The notes below the pieces were generated by a model. The model ran no database searches, had not been told where the DNA came from, and saw only the letters and a list, made by a program, of their open reading frames with translations. The position numbers were made by a program, and so were the translations under genes. This document shows, piece by piece, positions 63,059 to 64,000 of a stretch of 64,000 bases of DNA (positions within the stretch are counted from its first letter, which is position 1; every line of letters starts with the position of its first letter). Source of the stretch: Chitinophagales bacterium (GTDB lineage Bacteria; Bacteroidota; Bacteroidia; Chitinophagales; UBA2359); NCBI GenBank assembly GCA_020636475.1, contig JACJXU010000001.1, positions 248,001 to 312,000 on the forward strand. The letters run 5' to 3'.

Positions 63059-64000
63059 TAACTCTCCGGCGAATAGCCGCAATTTTCCTTTATTTCGTTA
63101 AACGCTTGCGGAATACGTAATTTGTAAGCAGTCTGAAAATCCTTGCAGGCTTCGTCTCTTTCGTTAATACCCAAATACGCCAAGCCGCGATAGTAGAAAG
63201 CAAGTCCGTTGTTGGGGTCTAAAGCGATATTGGTGCTAAAATCTTTAATAGCATCGTAATAACCGCCCACCATACATTTGGCAATGCCGCGCCCTTGATA
63301 CGCCGGCGCAAAAAGTCCGTTAAAATCTATCACTTGATTAAAATCGGCAATGGCTTGGGTGAAGTTTCGGGCAGAAATATTGGCAGATGCACGCCCTTGA
63401 TACGCTAATACGTAGTCGGGTTTTTCGTTTATGGCTTTGGTGAAATTCTGAATGGCGGCTTCGGTTTTACCCAATTTCACATTTACCGCCCCTAAGTTGT
63501 AATTGATTATGGGGTCTTTGGGGGCGTAATTGGCTGCTTTTTCCAAGTCGCGCTGTCCTTTTTTGAGCATATCCAATTCTACATACGAATTGCCGCGCAG
63601 TTGGAGTAAATCTTTGTTGTACGGGTCTTTTTTAAGACACCACGACAACATTTTTACCGCCGATTCATAGTCTTCTTCATCAATACGGTCAATCGCTTCG
63701 CGGTAGTAATATTTAATGCTTTCTTCGTCGCGCAGGCTTAGCTTTTTGCGCGAGCTACTTACATAAACCGTATCAATATTGGCGGTATAGTAAATGTCGC
63801 CCAAATCAAGTTTCATAATGAGTTTTCCGTCTTTGGTGGTCGTCAATTCCGATTCTTTGGTAGCTTCTATCGGATGTCCCTGACTCTGTACAACTGTTTT
63901 GGTGGGACTTTCTTTTACTTTATTATCCTTTTTCGATTTTTTGTCTTTCTCTTTGTCTTTAGCAGCATTTTTATCTTTCGATACTTTTTTATCTTTTGAA
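63055..64000 (-). CDS. TPR protein, 5' end cut by the window
   Basis: The frame is open to the right edge; 315 codons are visible. The part nearest the edge is a Lys/Asp/Ser-rich linker (DKKVSKDKNAAKDKEKD), followed from about 63775 downward by six tetratricopeptide repeats (for example AAIQNFTKAINEKPDYVLAYQGRA). No catalytic motif. A TTG at 63846 is an internal leucine, not the start. Probably a membrane-anchored or exported scaffold; unseen upstream residues decide this. Confidence 0.8.
   Translation of the reverse strand, partial: SKDKKVSKDKNAAKDKEKDKKSKKDNKVKESPTKTVVQSQGHPIEATKESELTTTKDGKLIMKLDLGDIYYTANIDTVYVSSSRKKLSLRDEESIKYYYREAIDRIDEEDYESAVKMLSWCLKKDPYNKDLLQLRGNSYVELDMLKKGQRDLEKAANYAPKDPIINYNLGAVNVKLGKTEAAIQNFTKAINEKPDYVLAYQGRASANISARNFTQAIADFNQVIDFNGLFAPAYQGRGIAKCMVGGYYDAIKDFSTNIALDPNNGLAFYYRGLAYLGINERDEACKDFQTAYKLRIPQAFNEIKENCGYSPESY

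Overview
The window looks like a chromosome segment from a Bacteroidota bacterium, probably a Saprospiria- or Chitinophagia-like lineage. The lineage is inferred from gene content and was not tested by phylogeny. The supporting evidence is the acpP-fabF-rnc cluster, a TonB-dependent receptor with an N-terminal carboxypeptidase-regulatory domain, C-terminal sorting domains of the type IX secretion kind, Kdo synthesis, A+T-rich spacers, and repeated Bacteroidota-type -7 boxes (TAnnTTTG) close to start codons. Both edges cut genes: a PspC/DUF2807 envelope protein on the left and a TPR protein on the right. No tRNA, rRNA, CRISPR array or prophage was seen.

Left part (1-20.1 kb): ordinary chromosome. 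It holds a coiled-coil protein with near-perfect 87-bp tandem repeats, fatty-acid synthesis (acpP, fabF) with RNase III, recQ, arabinose-5-phosphate isomerase, a PaaY-like hexapeptide protein, a cysteine desulfurase, a secreted choice-of-anchor-B protein with purine nucleoside phosphorylase, a tetrapyrrole-methylase-family methyltransferase, a GNAT enzyme with a LysM glucosaminidase, gamma-glutamyltransferase and a nitroreductase.

Accessory part (20.1-26.1 kb): a palindrome-rich spacer, an IS982-type element with 18-bp terminal repeats and a multiply frameshifted transposase, and then the most unusual region of the window. This is a tandem array of seven small exported-protein genes in three units. 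Units 1 and 2 end in 75 identical residues, and unit 3 shares the last 39-40 of them. Between units lie direct repeats of 352 bp that align without gaps (about 95% identical), with partial copies at both ends of the array. All ten base differences in the coding part of the two full repeats are synonymous, while the rest of each protein has diverged beyond easy alignment. This looks like a set of variable cassettes between conserved ends. Its function is unknown.

Middle part (26.1-51.5 kb): an MsbA-like ABC exporter, Bcp peroxiredoxin, an acyl-CoA carboxylase beta subunit and thioesterase, a Na/Pi cotransporter, an ABC-F ATPase, a polysaccharide deacetylase, a 1,888-residue exported repeat protein with two Kazal domains, recO, a polysaccharide flippase, a biotin carboxylase and EtfBA. 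The carboxylase subunits, thioesterase and EtfBA suggest oxidation of fatty or branched acids, but they are not one operon.

Right part (51.5-64 kb): a toxin-antitoxin pair with a frameshifted toxin and an intact antitoxin and operator, DUF2461 and TPR genes, a TPP riboswitch ahead of a TonB-dependent receptor (probably for thiamin or a precursor), a PgpH-like HD phosphodiesterase, an ECF sigma factor with a small partner gene, an MscS-type channel, mtaB and lgt.
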